A stretch of 64,000 bases of DNA from Corynebacterium sp. 13CS0277 (GCF_002994655.1 NZ_PPDL01000014.1:1-64000), one strand, 5' to 3'. Shown: positions 1-13,407, numbered from the stretch's first letter. Numbers and translations are program-made. The notes: generated by a model from the letters alone, not told the origin.

Positions 1-57
1 GATGAGCGGAAGCGGATGCGGCAGGACTACGAGCGGGAGTTGTTCGGAACGTACTAA
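1..57 (+). CDS. 3' end of an unidentified gene (possibly a transposase)
   Basis: Frame 1 is open from the window edge to a TAA at 55-57, giving 18 residues rich in Arg, Glu and Asp that end FGTY. Nothing in 18 residues identifies a family. The only argument for a mobile-element gene is position. Just after the stop, at 62-82, is a sequence resembling an insertion-sequence end, and immediately beyond it an aminotransferase reading frame resumes without its N-terminal half. It could equally be the end of an ordinary upstream gene. Confidence 0.25.
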   Translation, partial: DERKRMRQDYERELFGTY

Positions 58-72
58 CCCAAATTGTGAAAC

Positions 73-720
73 TCAGGGGACCTTGGGCTCCTCGCGGAAC
101 TCGCCATCACCCACGACTGTCTGGTGCTCTCGGACGAGGTGTACGACAAGCTGGCGTTCTCGGGCCACACGCACCTAGCGATCGCGACGCTACCCGGCAT
201 GCGGGAGCGCACGATCACGGTGTCGAGCGCGGCGAAGTGTTTCAACGCCACCGGGTGGAAGACCGGCTGGGCGCTCGCCCCGGCCCCGCTGATTACGGCG
301 ATCCTCACCGCGAAACAGTTCTTAAGCTTCGTCGGCGTCAGCCACGTCCAGCCCGCCGTCGCGCTCGCGCTGGCCACCGAGGCGGCGTGGACGGCGCAGC
401 TGGCGCGCACCCTCGAGCGCAACCACGACGCACTGCGGGCAACGTTGACGGAGTGCGGGTTCCCGGTGTGCGAGACCGCGGGCGGCTACTACCTCGTGGC
501 CGACGTGTCCCACACGGGGATGGACGCCCAGGAGTTCTGCTTTGGCCCGCTCCTCGACGCTGGGGTGGCGGCAATTCCGGTGTCCGCGTTTGCGTCCGGC
601 CCGGAAGCGCAGCGTTTCCGGACGCTGGTGCGGTTTGCGTTCTGCAAGGACCCGGACGTCATGGCCGAGGGCTGCCGTCGCCTCCGCGCCGCGTTCGCGC
701 CGAGTGCTGCGGGCGACTAA
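73..720 (+). pseudogene. PLP-dependent class I/II aminotransferase, N-terminal half missing
   Basis: The frame runs from just after an in-frame TGA at 70-72 to TAA at 718-720, about 215 residues. Sequence similarity begins abruptly at GLLAELA, where an intact enzyme already has about 170-200 residues, so the dimer-arm and substrate-binding N-terminal part is absent. What remains is good: LSDEVYD (cofactor ring Asp/Tyr), SSAAK with the Schiff-base lysine followed by the NATGWKTGW loop, and the C-terminal RFAF arginine that binds the substrate carboxylate. This pattern fits the YbdL/DapC-like (succinyldiaminopimelate or methionine/kynurenine-type) branch. GTG 124 could start a fragment, but that would not be a working enzyme. 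The truncation coincides with a possible IS end at 62-82. Family call good; exact substrate unknown. Confidence 0.75.
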
Positions 721-872
721 CGGCTCACCGACCGCACATAGACAATCACCCCGGCAACCGCTCCCCTTTCGCCCTGTGCGGGCATGAGGGTGAGTGGCTA
801 CCGGGGTGTGCCGTTGCGGGGTGAGCCGCGGCCCGAGGCTCACGCACATATCAAGGCTTGGACCTTGTTTGT

Positions 873-893
873 ACGCCCGCCTGTCGGGTGTTT

Positions 894-895
<2 letters not shown>
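873..895 (+). terminator. Rho-independent terminator, rightward
   Basis: A 7-bp stem (873-879 with 885-891, one G-U pair, 5-nt loop) is followed by five T residues at 891-895. It would end rightward transcription from the truncated aminotransferase and overlaps the argH stop codon on the other strand. Confidence 0.55.
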
Positions 896-2417
<1,522 letters not shown>

Positions 2418-2463
2418 CTACGCCCCGTGTGCGCGTGGGTGTGCGTGGTGCGCGGTGGGCGGG

Positions 2464-3660
2464 TTAGGCCTCGCGGTCGCGCTTGCAGGCGATCTTGGAG
2501 GACAGGCCGTGCAGCTGCACGAAGCCCTTGGCGAGGGTCTGGTCGAAGGTGTCGCCGGTGTCGTAGGTCGCCAGGTTGAAGTCGTAGAGGGACTTGTCGC
2601 TGCGGCGGCCGTTGACGGTGATGCGGCCGGCGTGGAGCACCAGGCGGATGTCGCCGGTGACGTTTTCCTGGGTGGACTCGATGAAGGCGTCGAGGGAGCG
2701 CTTCAGCGGGGCGAACCAGAGGCCGTCGTAGACCTCCTCGGACCAGCGGGCGTCGATGAGGCGCTTGTAGCGGGCGAGCTCACGCTCCATGGTGACGTCC
2801 TCGAGGGCCTGGTGGGCGGCGATGAGCACCATCGCGCCGGGGGCCTCGTAGACCTCGCGGGACTTGATGCCGACGAGGCGGTCCTCCACCATGTCGAGGC
2901 GGCCGACGCCCTGGGCACCGCCGCGGCGGTTGAGTTCCTCGATGGCCTGCAGCACGGTGACGGGGCGGCCGTCGATGGCGACCGGCTTGCCGGCCTCGAA
3001 GGAGATGATGAGTTCGTCGGGGGCGTTGCCGAGGTCCGGGTCTTCGGTGTAGGCGTAGAGGTCCTTCGTCGGCGGGTTCCACAGGTCCTCGAGGAAGCCG
3101 GTCTCAATGGCGCGGCCCCACACGTTCTGGTCGATGGAGAACGGGGACTTCTTCGACTGCTCGATGGGGAGGTTGATCTCCTCGGCGAAGGCGATGGCCT
3201 TGTCGCGGGTCCAGGCGTAGTCGCGGGCCGGGGCGATGATCTCCAGGTCGGGGTGGGTGTCCATGAAGCCCACCTCGAAGCGGACCTGGTCGTTGCCCTT
3301 ACCGGTGCAGCCGTGGGAGACGTGGGTGCCGCCGAATTCGCGGGCGGCCTCCACGAGGTGCTTGACGATGAGCGGGCGGGAGATCGCGGAGACCAGCGGG
3401 TACTGCTTCATGTACATGCCGTTGGCCTTGATGGTGGGCAGGCAGTACTCGTTAGCGAACTCGTCCTTGGCGTCGATGACGATGGACTCGACCGCGCCGC
3501 AGTCCAGGGCGCGCTGACGCACGCTGTCCATGTCTTCGCCGCCCTGGCCCAGGTCCAGGGAGACGGCGATGACTTCGCCGCCAGTCATCTTGGCGAGGTA
3601 GGGGATCGCGACGGAGGTGTCGAGACCACCGGAGTATGCGAGGACGACGCGTGCGGTCAT
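2464..3660 (-). CDS. argG: Argininosuccinate synthase
   Basis: ATP-dependent condensation of citrulline and aspartate to argininosuccinate. The 398-residue protein begins [16 protein letters not shown], with the PP-loop pyrophosphatase motif SGGLDTS at residues 9-15. Further motifs include [18 protein letters not shown] and DQNVWGR. The reading frame stays open upstream to 3942, but ATG 3660 is the start: it gives the canonical N-terminus and has an AGGAG ribosome-binding site 12 nt upstream. It heads the argG-argH unit, with its own promoter and ARG box around 3864-3900. In C. glutamicum it directly follows argR; here a divergent transporter gene separates the two. Confidence 0.97.
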   Translation of the reverse strand: MTARVVLAYSGGLDTSVAIPYLAKMTGGEVIAVSLDLGQGGEDMDSVRQRALDCGAVESIVIDAKDEFANEYCLPTIKANGMYMKQYPLVSAISRPLIVKHLVEAAREFGGTHVSHGCTGKGNDQVRFEVGFMDTHPDLEIIAPARDYAWTRDKAIAFAEEINLPIEQSKKSPFSIDQNVWGRAIETGFLEDLWNPPTKDLYAYTEDPDLGNAPDELIISFEAGKPVAIDGRPVTVLQAIEELNRRGGAQGVGRLDMVEDRLVGIKSREVYEAPGAMVLIAAHQALEDVTMERELARYKRLIDARWSEEVYDGLWFAPLKRSLDAFIESTQENVTGDIRLVLHAGRITVNGRRSDKSLYDFNLATYDTGDTFDQTLAKGFVQLHGLSSKIACKRDREA

Positions 3661-3863
3661 AGTGAAGTGATGCTCCTGAAAAAGCGTGGGGGTTAGACAA
3701 AGTGGTGCGCCGGCGGCGCGCGGGGCGCGGTGCCGGGCTGCCCCGCGGGCGCGGGGATTTTTCGCCCCTGAGCTTAGCAACACTTGGGGGCAGGTGGGGT
3801 GTTGGCCATGCTCCTCCCCCGCGAGGTAGAGGGCGCGGGGGAGGTGGCCTGACAGCACCCACC

Positions 3864-3900
3864 ACCCTAAAGGATTATTCCACCGAGCGCAATTTATGCA
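3864..3900 (-). promoter_or_regulatory. argG promoter with overlapping ARG box (ArgR operator)
   Basis: On the minus strand, TTGCGC (-35, plus 3887-3892) is separated by 17 bp from TAGGGT (-10, plus 3864-3869). The -35 element is embedded in TGCATAAATTGC (plus 3889-3900). The identical 12-mer occurs at the argC promoter in the same position relative to its -35. It resembles AT-rich ArgR half-sites, so repression by ArgR is inferred. Confidence 0.65.
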
Positions 3901-4020
3901 TTTTGGGCGACGGTATGCAGCCCCCAGACGACCGGGCCACACACCCTACAGCGGGCCGCATCCAACGGCTGCGACGCCGCACACACCACACCCGTCGAGG
4001 TGAGGGCCATGACACCCAAC

Positions 4021-4050
4021 TTACGAACAGGGGCCCTTTTCCTCTACAGT
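4021..4050 (+). promoter_or_regulatory. Predicted promoter of the efflux gene
   Basis: TTACGA (4021-4026), an 18-bp spacer and TACAGT (4045-4050). The predicted start of transcription near 4057 lies just before the 4062-4110 hairpin. Predicted from sequence only. Confidence 0.4.
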
Positions 4051-4061
4051 GCACGAAGTTC

Positions 4062-4110
4062 GCACGAACCCGCGCGCCCACACCCACAGGTGGGGTGCGC
4101 GGGCTCGTGC
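4062..4110 (+). promoter_or_regulatory. Leader hairpin upstream of the efflux gene
   Basis: An imperfect inverted repeat pairs about 18 bases (4062-4079) with 4092-4110, with two G-U type exceptions and an inner CCCAC/GTGGG pairing. There is no T-run after it, so it is not an ordinary terminator. It sits about 40 nt upstream of the ribosome-binding site and may be a regulatory leader structure or a protein-binding palindrome. Confidence 0.4.
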
Positions 4111-4163
4111 ACTGCCCTGTTGTATTGATATCCCCGCATGGAAAGGTCACTGAAGGTACCTGC

Positions 4164-5390
4164 GTGACAGACCGCATGACATCCTCGAAGACTCCCAGCA
4201 CCCCGCAGTTGACGACTGCAGTGCTGGCCACCCTGGCTCTGCTGTCTGCAGCGGGCCCGTTCGCCATTGACCTGTACCTGCCGACGCTGCCGTCGATCGC
4301 CCGCGATCTCAACGCCTCGGACGCCCTGGTGCAGTTCACGCTCACTGGCTTCATGCTCGGCATGGCCTTCGGCCAGTTGATCATCGGCCCCCTGGCCGAC
4401 CGCATTGGTCGCCGCGGCCTCATCCTCGGCGGCGCGGTGGTGTTCGCACTGGCGTCCTTCGTGTGTGCTGTGGCCCCCAGCATCCACGTGCTCATCGCGG
4501 CCCGCATCGCCCTCGGCCTCGGCGGCGGCGCCTGCGTCGTGGTCTCCCGTGCGGTGGTCGCCGACCTCGCCCACGGCAAGGCTGCCGCCAAGGCCTTCGC
4601 CCTGATGATGATGATCCAGGGCCTGGCCCCGGTCATCGCGCCCCTGGCGGGCGGCCTGCTCGCGGAGCCGATCGGCTGGCGTGGCCTGTTCGGCGTGCTC
4701 GCCGGCCTCGGCGTCATCCAGCTCGTCATCGCGTTCTTCCTCGTCAAGGAGTCGCTGCCCACCGACAAGCGCATCGATGAGCCGCTGGGCCACACCGTCG
4801 CCAGCATGCTGCGCCTGCTCAAGCTGCCCGTGTTCACCGGCTACACCATTGCCTTCGCGTTCGGCATGGGTGCGATGTTCTCCTACATTTCCGCCTCCCC
4901 CTTCGTGTTCCAGAACATGCTGGGCCTGAGCCCGCTGATGTTCTCCGTGGTCTTCGCCGTGAACTCCCTGGGCATCGTCGTCGGCTCCGCCGTGTCCGCG
5001 AAGCTCGTGGGCCGCGCCGACCCGCACGTGCTGCTCCGCAACGCCGGCGTCGTCATGGTGCTGGCCGCCGCAGTCGCCACCGCCGATGCGGCCACCGGCC
5101 CGCACCTGTTCGTCCTGCCCTTCGCCCTGCTCGTCATGGTGAGCTGCCTGGGCTTCGTCCTGGGTAACGCCACGGCCCTGGGCACCGCGGCCGCCGGCCC
5201 GCGCGCCGGGTCCGCCGCCGCCGTCATGGGCTGCGTCCAGTTCATCATCTCCGGCGTCGTCAGCCCCCTGTCGGTCATCGCCGAGAACCAGGCCCTGTCC
5301 ATGGGCATCTGCGCGCTCGTGTGCGCCGCGATTGGCGTGGGCGGCACCGTTCTCGCCGGCCGCGCTCGCCTGCGCGCCGCCACCGAGTAA
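4164..5390 (+). CDS. Bcr/CflA-family MFS efflux transporter
   Basis: A 408-residue, 12-helix major facilitator protein of the drug:H+ antiporter-1 type (bicyclomycin/chloramphenicol exporter family). The N-terminus SAAGPFAIDLYLPTLPSI matches the Bcr/CflA signature. The loop motif GPLADRIGRRG between helices 2 and 3 is the MFS motif A. Start GTG 4164 is chosen because GAAGGT lies 7 nt upstream; ATG 4176 is the alternative. It is inserted head-to-head with argG and tail-to-tail with argR, splitting the arginine operon. Family members export drugs or small metabolites such as cysteine or dipeptides; the substrate here cannot be read from the sequence. A link to arginine export is speculation from position only. 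Confidence 0.88.
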   Translation: MTDRMTSSKTPSTPQLTTAVLATLALLSAAGPFAIDLYLPTLPSIARDLNASDALVQFTLTGFMLGMAFGQLIIGPLADRIGRRGLILGGAVVFALASFVCAVAPSIHVLIAARIALGLGGGACVVVSRAVVADLAHGKAAAKAFALMMMIQGLAPVIAPLAGGLLAEPIGWRGLFGVLAGLGVIQLVIAFFLVKESLPTDKRIDEPLGHTVASMLRLLKLPVFTGYTIAFAFGMGAMFSYISASPFVFQNMLGLSPLMFSVVFAVNSLGIVVGSAVSAKLVGRADPHVLLRNAGVVMVLAAAVATADAATGPHLFVLPFALLVMVSCLGFVLGNATALGTAAAGPRAGSAAAVMGCVQFIISGVVSPLSVIAENQALSMGICALVCAAIGVGGTVLAGRARLRAATE

Positions 5391-5417
5391 CACCCCACCC
5401 CGGGCACCACACACAAG

Positions 5418-5489
5418 CAAACGCCCCGGCACATCCGCTCCCCCACGTCGACAGCAATGTCAGTGGGGAGGTGATGCGCCGGGGCGTTG
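5418..5489. terminator. Bidirectional terminator between efflux gene and argR
   Basis: A long imperfect hairpin pairs about 17 bases at 5418-5435 with 5473-5489, with a second inner stem. It lies exactly between two convergent stop codons, so it probably ends both transcripts. Confidence 0.6.
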
Positions 5490-5514
5490 TCGTATGCGAC
5501 GCGTCCCGGAGGCC

Positions 5515-7569
<2,055 letters not shown>

Positions 7570-8799
7570 TTAGCCCGCGTGGGCGGCGATGAGCTCGCCG
7601 AGGATACGGATCGCCTCATCGATCTCCTGCGCGGAGATCACCAGCGGCGGGGTCAGCCGCAGCACCCTCTCATTGGGCGCGTTAAGGATGATGCCCGCGT
7701 CATAGCCGGCGGCCACGATCTGCTTGGCGATGGGGCGCTCCAGCACGACGCCCAGCATGAGGCCCCGGCCGCGCACGTGGTCCACCCCAGGCAGGGCGGA
7801 GACGCCAGCGGCGAGGCGCTGCCCCTTGAGCCGGATCGCGGCGAGGCACTCCTCATCCAGGTGGTCGAGCACCACGTTCGCCGCCGCGCAGGCCACGGGG
7901 TTCCCGCCGAAGGTGGTGCCGTGGCTGCCCGGAGTAAACAGCCGCGCCGCCTCACCACGGGCCACCACAGCGCCGATCGGCAGGCCGGCACCCAGCCCCT
8001 TGGCCATCGTGACGACGTCCGGCAGCACGCCTTCGTGGGCGTGGGCGAAAAACTCGCCGGTGCGCCCCGCGCCGGTCTGCACCTCGTCGACGATCATCAG
8101 CGCACCGATCTCATCGCACAACTCCCGCACCGCACGCAGGAAGCCCTCGGGCGCCGGCACGACACCGGTCTCCCCCTGAATGGGTTCCAGGATGATCGCA
8201 GCCACCTCCCCTGGGGCCTGCAACGCCAACGCCCGCAGCGCCTCGGCATCACCGTAGGGGTAGAACTCGACCCCACCCGGCAGCGGGGCGAAAGGTTCCC
8301 GCTTGTCTGGCTGACCCGTCATCGCCAGGCTGCCCATGGTGCGCCCGTGGAACCCGTGCTCCGCGGCGAGGATCCTCCCCCGCCCGGTCAGCCGCGCCAG
8401 CTTGAAGGCCGCCTCGTTGGCCTCCGCACCAGAGTTGCAGAAAAACACCTTGACCTCCGCCCGCGCCTCCGGGTCCTGAGGGATCAGCCGCTGGCGGAGC
8501 TTTTCGGCCACCATCACCGCCGGGGCGGTGGCAAACAGATTGGAGGTGTGTGCGAAGTTCGCGACCTGCTCGCTCACGGCCTTCACGACCTCCGGATGGC
8601 CGTAACCCAGGGAGTTCACGGCAATGCCGGCGAGCATGTCGAGCATCACCCGCCCCTGCTCGTCGACGAGGGTACTGCCGTGGCCGCGCACGATGGCCAC
8701 CGGCGGGGTGCCGTAGTTGTCCATGAGGGAATGGCTCCAGCGGGAGGCGAGTCCGGCATCGGCCAGGGCGGCAGCGGTGGGGGTTGCAGGTGTCGTCAT
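7570..8799 (-). CDS. argD: Acetylornithine aminotransferase
   Basis: PLP-dependent transamination of N-acetylglutamate semialdehyde to N-acetylornithine; it may also serve lysine synthesis. 409 residues, class III aminotransferase fold. The cofactor Asp is in [13 protein letters not shown], the Schiff-base lysine in [12 protein letters not shown], and [11 protein letters not shown]-type phosphate-binding residues appear as [10 protein letters not shown]. Start ATG 8799 gives [12 protein letters not shown]; the longer upstream frame is not needed. It lies 107 bp after argB in the leftward unit. Confidence 0.96.
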   Translation of the reverse strand: MTTPATPTAAALADAGLASRWSHSLMDNYGTPPVAIVRGHGSTLVDEQGRVMLDMLAGIAVNSLGYGHPEVVKAVSEQVANFAHTSNLFATAPAVMVAEKLRQRLIPQDPEARAEVKVFFCNSGAEANEAAFKLARLTGRGRILAAEHGFHGRTMGSLAMTGQPDKREPFAPLPGGVEFYPYGDAEALRALALQAPGEVAAIILEPIQGETGVVPAPEGFLRAVRELCDEIGALMIVDEVQTGAGRTGEFFAHAHEGVLPDVVTMAKGLGAGLPIGAVVARGEAARLFTPGSHGTTFGGNPVACAAANVVLDHLDEECLAAIRLKGQRLAAGVSALPGVDHVRGRGLMLGVVLERPIAKQIVAAGYDAGIILNAPNERVLRLTPPLVISAQEIDEAIRILGELIAAHAG

Positions 8800-8906
8800 G
8801 GGGTGTCGCAAATCTGTGAAAAAGAACCAGTGGGGATGGGCAGCGCCGCGCCCACAGGCGCAGCGGGGCACGCCGCCGGCGAAGCAGTGTCGCCGCGCGG
8901 GTGCGG

Positions 8907-9836
8907 CTAGGTGGTGCGGTACTCCGGCGCAGCCAGGGCGCCGTCGTCTTCGGGGTCGTACACCATGGTGCCGATACCGCCCTCGGTGAGCAGCTCGAGG
9001 AGCACCGAGTGGGCAATGCGGCCGTCGATGACGTGGGCGGCGCGCACCCCCTGCCGCACGGCCGCCAGGCAGGACTCCATCTTCGGGATCATGCCGGAGT
9101 CCAGCGAGGGCAGGATGGCCTCGAGGTCGGTGGGCGAAATCTTCGACACCAAAGAGTCCTTATTCGGCCAGTCGGTGTAGAGGCCCTCGACGTTCGTGAG
9201 GATGAGGAGGCGTTCCGCCCCAATCGCGGCCGCCAGGGCACCGGCGGCGGTGTCGGCGTTGATGTTGTACACCTGGCCCTCCTCATCGGGGGCGATGGTG
9301 GACACGACGGGAATCCGGCCGGCATCAATGAGGTCCATGAGTGCCGTGGCATCCACCTGCGCGATATCGCCGACGAGACCGATGTCAGTGAGTTCGCCTG
9401 CGACCTCGACGAGGCGTTTGCGGGCAGTGAACAGCCCGGCGTCCTCACCACTGGTGCCGACCGCATACGGCCCGTGGGAGTTAATCAGGCCGACGAGTTC
9501 GCGGTTGACCTGGCCGAACAGGACCATCCGGACGATCTCCATGACCTCCGGGGTGGTGACACGGAACCCGCCCAGGAATTCCCCTTCCAGCCCCACGCGG
9601 GACAGCATGGAGGAAATCTGGGGGCCGCCGCCGTGCACGACGACGGGTTTCGCGCCGACGGTGCGGAGGAACACCATGTCGGCGGCGAAGGCGGCCTTGA
9701 GGTCCTCATCGACCATGGCGTTGCCGCCGTATTTCACCACGACGATTTTGTCGCGGTAGTGCTGCAGCCAGGGCAGCGCTTCGGCCAGGACGTTGGCCTT
9801 GGTTTCGGGGGAGAGGTTTTTCAGCAGGTGGTCCAT
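8907..9836 (-). CDS. argB: Acetylglutamate kinase
   Basis: Phosphorylates N-acetylglutamate, the controlled step of the cyclic arginine pathway. 309 residues. The nucleotide-binding segments VVKYGGNAM and HGGGPQI are clear. The protein carries the extra N-terminal helix (about residues 1-25, before KIVVVKYGG) found in arginine-sensitive hexameric kinases, so feedback inhibition by arginine is likely. This fits with an ArgJ-type pathway. ATG 9836 has AAAAGG just upstream. It lies between argJ (54 bp) and argD. Confidence 0.96.
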   Translation of the reverse strand: MDHLLKNLSPETKANVLAEALPWLQHYRDKIVVVKYGGNAMVDEDLKAAFAADMVFLRTVGAKPVVVHGGGPQISSMLSRVGLEGEFLGGFRVTTPEVMEIVRMVLFGQVNRELVGLINSHGPYAVGTSGEDAGLFTARKRLVEVAGELTDIGLVGDIAQVDATALMDLIDAGRIPVVSTIAPDEEGQVYNINADTAAGALAAAIGAERLLILTNVEGLYTDWPNKDSLVSKISPTDLEAILPSLDSGMIPKMESCLAAVRQGVRAAHVIDGRIAHSVLLELLTEGGIGTMVYDPEDDGALAAPEYRTT

Positions 9837-9890
9837 GGGGGCCTTTTCGCGGTCACGACGAAGCAGGGGCAGGTCAAGGGGCGGGGCGTG

Positions 9891-11120
9891 TTAGGTGGAG
9901 TAGGCGCTGTTGATTTCGACATAGGAGTGCGACAGGTCGGTGGTGCGCACGAACCCGCGGCCGGGGCCACCGGTGCCCAGGTCGATCTCCACGTGGATGT
10001 CGATGCCGGAGAGATCGACGGTGCGGGCGTCCGGGGTGCCGGCGGTGTGGCGGCACACCGTGTGCCCGTTGAAGGCGACGGAGATGTTCTCCGCATCCAT
10101 GTCCGCGTCCGCCATGCCGACAGCGGCGAGCACGCGCCCCCAGTTCGGGTCGGAGCCGAACATGGCGCACTTGAAGAGGTTGTCGCGGGCGACGGTGCGG
10201 GCGGCGTTGACGGCCATGTCGTCGTCCCCAGTGCCGGTGACGGTCACGGTGATGCGCTTGGTCACGCCTTCGGCGTCTGCCTGCATTTGTTCGGCCAAGC
10301 GGTCGCAGGCGGCCGCGACACCGGAGTTGAGTTCCTCCTGGGTCGGCGTATAGCCGCTGCGGCCGTTGGCCAGGATGATGACGGTGTCGTTGGTGGAGGT
10401 CGCGCCGTCGACGTCGAGGGTGTTGAAGGTAACTGCGCTGGCGCGCTCCAATGCCTGCTGCAGTGCGGCGGGGCTGGCCTTCGCATCGGTGGTGAGCACG
10501 ACAAGCATGGTGGCGAGGCTGGGGGCCATCATGCCCACACCCTTGCCCATGCCGCCGATGGTGAAGGCACCGTCGCCGACGTGGGCGACGACGGTCTTGA
10601 CGGTGGTGTCGGTCGTCATGATCGCTTCGGCGGCGTCCAGGCCCGCCTGGGTGTCATCCGCGAGGCTGTCGATGAGCCCGGGGATGGCGTCGAGCATCTT
10701 CACCAGCGGCAGCCGGTCGCCGATGAGTCCCGTGGAGCACACCGCCACATCCTCCGGGGCGCAATCGAGCGCGAGGGCGGTGGCGTTGATCGTGGTCTGG
10801 GCGTCCGCCTCCCCGAGCTGGCCGGTGCAGGCATTGGCGTTACCGGAGTTGAGCAGCACCGCGCGGATCGTTCCGTCGGCCACGGCAGCCCGGCTCAGCT
10901 TCACCGGCGCGGCGAACACCCGGTTGCGGGTGAACACGGCGGCCGCGTCATAGTCGGGCCCGTCGTTGATGACGAGCGCCATGTCCGACCTGCCGGAGGG
11001 TTTAATCCCGGCGGTGGCGGCTGCCGCGCGGAAGCCGGCCGGGGCGGTCGGGCCGGCGGCCTGATCGGAGGGCAGCTCCACGTGAATCGACGCGGCGGGG
11101 TCAGTGTGGGACGAGTGCAT
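9891..11120 (-). CDS. argJ: Ornithine acetyltransferase / N-acetylglutamate synthase
   Basis: Recycles the acetyl group from N-acetylornithine to glutamate. 409 residues, an Ntn-type protein that cleaves itself. The cleavage motif [16 protein letters not shown] is present, with the nucleophile Thr in LATML. SLATML replaces the more usual NMATML, a conservative change. Other conserved parts are [11 protein letters not shown] and SDPNWGR. Start ATG 11120 is preferred; GGAAAGG lies about 14 nt upstream, somewhat far, and a nearby GTG at 11132 sits almost on top of it. A 281-bp gap separates it from argC. Confidence 0.95.
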   Translation of the reverse strand: MHSSHTDPAASIHVELPSDQAAGPTAPAGFRAAAATAGIKPSGRSDMALVINDGPDYDAAAVFTRNRVFAAPVKLSRAAVADGTIRAVLLNSGNANACTGQLGEADAQTTINATALALDCAPEDVAVCSTGLIGDRLPLVKMLDAIPGLIDSLADDTQAGLDAAEAIMTTDTTVKTVVAHVGDGAFTIGGMGKGVGMMAPSLATMLVVLTTDAKASPAALQQALERASAVTFNTLDVDGATSTNDTVIILANGRSGYTPTQEELNSGVAAACDRLAEQMQADAEGVTKRITVTVTGTGDDDMAVNAARTVARDNLFKCAMFGSDPNWGRVLAAVGMADADMDAENISVAFNGHTVCRHTAGTPDARTVDLSGIDIHVEIDLGTGGPGRGFVRTTDLSHSYVEINSAYST

Positions 11121-11401
11121 AGAGTTCAGCACAACCTTTCCTGCATCCCCCTTCTCCCCCGCCCAGCCGGAGGGCGGCGGGGACGACACAGGGAGGAGGG
11201 ATGCGCGGGATGGTTCACGCAGGCACCCGGGGGCGATCCTGGGACCTGCGGGAATGATGGGAAGACGAGGACAGCGAGAAGAAGAGACTGTCAGTGCGCG
11301 GGCGCCGCGCCGGACAGCGGCGCAGGCGAGTTCACACACAGCCTAGCGCGCACCCCGGGGCTGGTGTGGCACAACCGGGGAGAGTGTGACGCGCGTGAAA
11401 T

Positions 11402-12463
11402 TTAGGGGGCGAGCCCAACCTGCGGGAGGCCTGCGGTTTCCTCCCAGCCGAGTGCGAGGTTCATGCACTGCACGGCGGCGCCGGCGGTGCCCTTGGTGAG
11501 GTTGTCGATCGCGGAGGTCATGAGCAATCGGCCGGCCGCAGCATCGTATTCGACCTGCACGTGGCAGGTGTTGGCGCCCTGCACGGCCTGGGTCTGCGGC
11601 TGCACGCCCTCGGGCAGCAGGTGGATGAAAGGCTCCTCGCCGTAGAAGGAGGCGTAGGCGGCGCGGGCCACGCGGGTGACCTCCTCGGCGGGCAGGGAGG
11701 CGAGACCGGGTGTGATCGGCGCGGTGATCGTGGTGAGGATGCCGCGCGGCAGCGGTGCCAGCACCGGGGTGAAGCTCACGGTGACGGGCTCATCGGTGTA
11801 TTCGGAGAGGTTTTGGACGATCTCCGGGTTGTGCCGGTGCTTGCCGGCGGTGTTGTAGGCCTTGAGGTTGCCCATGGTTTCCGCGCCGAGCAGTCCCACC
11901 GCGGCCTTCTTGCCCCCGCCGGAGGTGCCGGTGATCGACACGACGGCGAGCTCGGGCACGATGAGCCCCCCGGCGACTGCGGGAAGGGCGGCAAGTGTCG
12001 CCCCGGTCGGGAAGCAGCCGGGCACCGCGATGCGGCGCGCCCCCTGGAGCTCTTCGCGATGGCCGGGCATCTCGGGGATGCCGTAGGGCGCGGAGCCGGC
12101 GTAGTCGCCGCCGTAGAAGGCGTCCCAGTCGGCTTTGTTGCGGAGCCGGAAGTCGGCGGCGCAGTCAATGACGATGACGTCGTCGCCGAGTTGCTGGGCG
12201 ATGCGGGCGGAGTGGCCGTGCGGCAGCGCGAGGAACACGACGTCGGAGCCGGCGAGCACCTCAGGGGTGGTTTCCTGCACGACCTTGTCTGCGAGCTGCG
12301 GCAGCTGCGGAAGGTGTTCGCCGAGCAGGGTGCCGGCAGAGGAGCCTGCGGCGAGCGCCCCGAGGGTCAGTTCGCCGCTGGCGTAGCTGGGGTGGCCGAC
12401 GAGGAGGCGCAGGATCTCTGCCCCTGCGTAGCCGGTGACACCTACGACGCTTGCTGTAATCAT
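11402..12463 (-). CDS. argC: N-acetyl-gamma-glutamyl-phosphate reductase
   Basis: NADPH-dependent reduction to the semialdehyde, the first gene of the arginine unit. 353 residues. The Rossmann motif [14 protein letters not shown] is at residues 8-21, and the catalytic cysteine is in [10 protein letters not shown]. Three in-frame ATGs cluster at 12475, 12472 and 12463. I chose 12463 because the -10 box TATGAT covers the first two, leaving 7 nt before the third. That is the normal leaderless spacing and matches the family N-terminus. Expression should be controlled by ArgR through the box at 12495-12507. Confidence 0.95.
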   Translation of the reverse strand: MITASVVGVTGYAGAEILRLLVGHPSYASGELTLGALAAGSSAGTLLGEHLPQLPQLADKVVQETTPEVLAGSDVVFLALPHGHSARIAQQLGDDVIVIDCAADFRLRNKADWDAFYGGDYAGSAPYGIPEMPGHREELQGARRIAVPGCFPTGATLAALPAVAGGLIVPELAVVSITGTSGGGKKAAVGLLGAETMGNLKAYNTAGKHRHNPEIVQNLSEYTDEPVTVSFTPVLAPLPRGILTTITAPITPGLASLPAEEVTRVARAAYASFYGEEPFIHLLPEGVQPQTQAVQGANTCHVQVEYDAAAGRLLMTSAIDNLTKGTAGAAVQCMNLALGWEETAGLPQVGLAP

Positions 12464-12470
12464 GCCGTCC

Positions 12471-12507
12471 ATCATAAACAAATATACGCACGACTGCAAT
12501 TTATGCA
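12471..12507 (-). promoter_or_regulatory. argC promoter with overlapping ARG box
   Basis: On the minus strand, TTGCAG (-35, plus 12494-12499), 17 bp, TATGAT (-10, plus 12471-12476), then 7 nt to the argC ATG. The -35 lies in the near-palindrome TGCATAAATTGCA (plus 12495-12507). Its TGCATAAATTGC core is identical to that at argG. ArgR bound here would cover the -35. Confidence 0.7.
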
Positions 12508-12595
12508 GCAGTGCGCGAGAGTTCCGCCCCCGACCAGCGCACACCCGCAGCCACCCCCACCACGGGCACGCGCCAGCCCCACAAAGAAGTAGTGG

Positions 12596-13153
12596 CTAGT
12601 TCGCCGCCTTCTCCCCCTCTGCGGGCTTTGCCTCCTCAGCGGGTGCCGGCTGGGTGTCAGCCTTGTTCTCCTCGGGCTTGGCCTCGGCAGGCTTGGCCTC
12701 GTCCTTCTTCTCCGCAGGCTTGGCGTCTTCCTTCTTCGCCTCCTCCTTCTTCGCCTCCTCGGCCGGCTTGGCGTCGTCCTTCTTAGCTTCCTCGGCAGGC
12801 TTGTCCGCCGGCTTGTTCTCGGCCGGCTTCGCCCCGTCGGCAGGCTTGGCCTCACCGGCGGGAGCGCCGGCCGGCGCGGCGGCACCCCCGCCGCCAGCGG
12901 GATGGCCACCCCCGGCGCCGGAGGACTTCTCGCCAGCAGCAGGCTCGGCCGAGCCACTTCCACCGGCAGCGGTCTCACCGTCGGCGGTGGAGGTCGGAGC
13001 TTCCGCCGCGGAGGCCGTGGTCGAGGCGCTGGTGGAGGGCGACTCGGCAGAGTCATCCCCACCGCAGGCGACCAGGGTGCCTGCAGTCAGCAGCAGCGCG
13101 GAGGCCAGGGCACCAGAGCGGAGGCGGCGGGAGGTGCGGAACGAAGCGATCAT
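12596..13153 (-). CDS. Low-complexity Ala/Pro/Glu/Lys-rich lipoprotein
   Basis: 185 residues. The signal peptide ends in the lipobox LVAC with the lipidated Cys at residue 30, so the protein should be anchored to the outer face of the cytoplasmic membrane. After a Ser/Thr/Gly-rich stretch, residues from about 95 to the end consist of irregular repeats of AKPAE and EEAKK. There is no recognisable enzymatic domain. The tail could be an extended, charged spacer crossing the thick mycolyl-arabinogalactan wall. ATG 13153 has AAAGGA upstream. It is a single gene between argC and pheT; function unknown. Confidence 0.8.
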   Translation of the reverse strand: MIASFRTSRRLRSGALASALLLTAGTLVACGGDDSAESPSTSASTTASAAEAPTSTADGETAAGGSGSAEPAAGEKSSGAGGGHPAGGGGAAAPAGAPAGEAKPADGAKPAENKPADKPAEEAKKDDAKPAEEAKKEEAKKEDAKPAEKKDEAKPAEAKPEENKADTQPAPAEEAKPAEGEKAAN

Positions 13154-13407
13154 GGGAAAGGGTCCTTTCACGGATGACGGCCACACACTCCATCCCAGAG
13201 ATACCGCAGGATAAACGGTACACATGAGGAGGGAGTGACTGTTGTGGCGGATGGTGTGGTGGCTAAGGCTAGCAAGACACCACAATGAAAAGAAATCTCA
13301 TGCCCGCACCTCACCCCCACCGGCCACCCCCGCACGCCTGTCCAACCCCTGACATACCGAAGGCCCACCCGAAACCCCACGCAAGTGAGGAACGGATGGG
13401 CCAGGCG

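Larger units (their letters stand above)
3661..4163. other. Divergent intergenic region argG / efflux gene
   Basis: This 503-bp gap holds the argG promoter and ARG box (leftward, 3864-3900), the predicted efflux-gene promoter (rightward, 4021-4050) and a large leader hairpin (4062-4110), listed separately. I see no convincing coding sequence. Predicted 5' leaders are about 195 nt for argG and 107 nt for the efflux gene. Confidence 0.6.

Noticed and set aside
2464-3942. Longer argG frame starting at 3942
   Set aside because: The extra 94 residues precede the canonical [12 protein letters not shown] start, which has its own AGGAG, and the predicted promoter lies within the extension.
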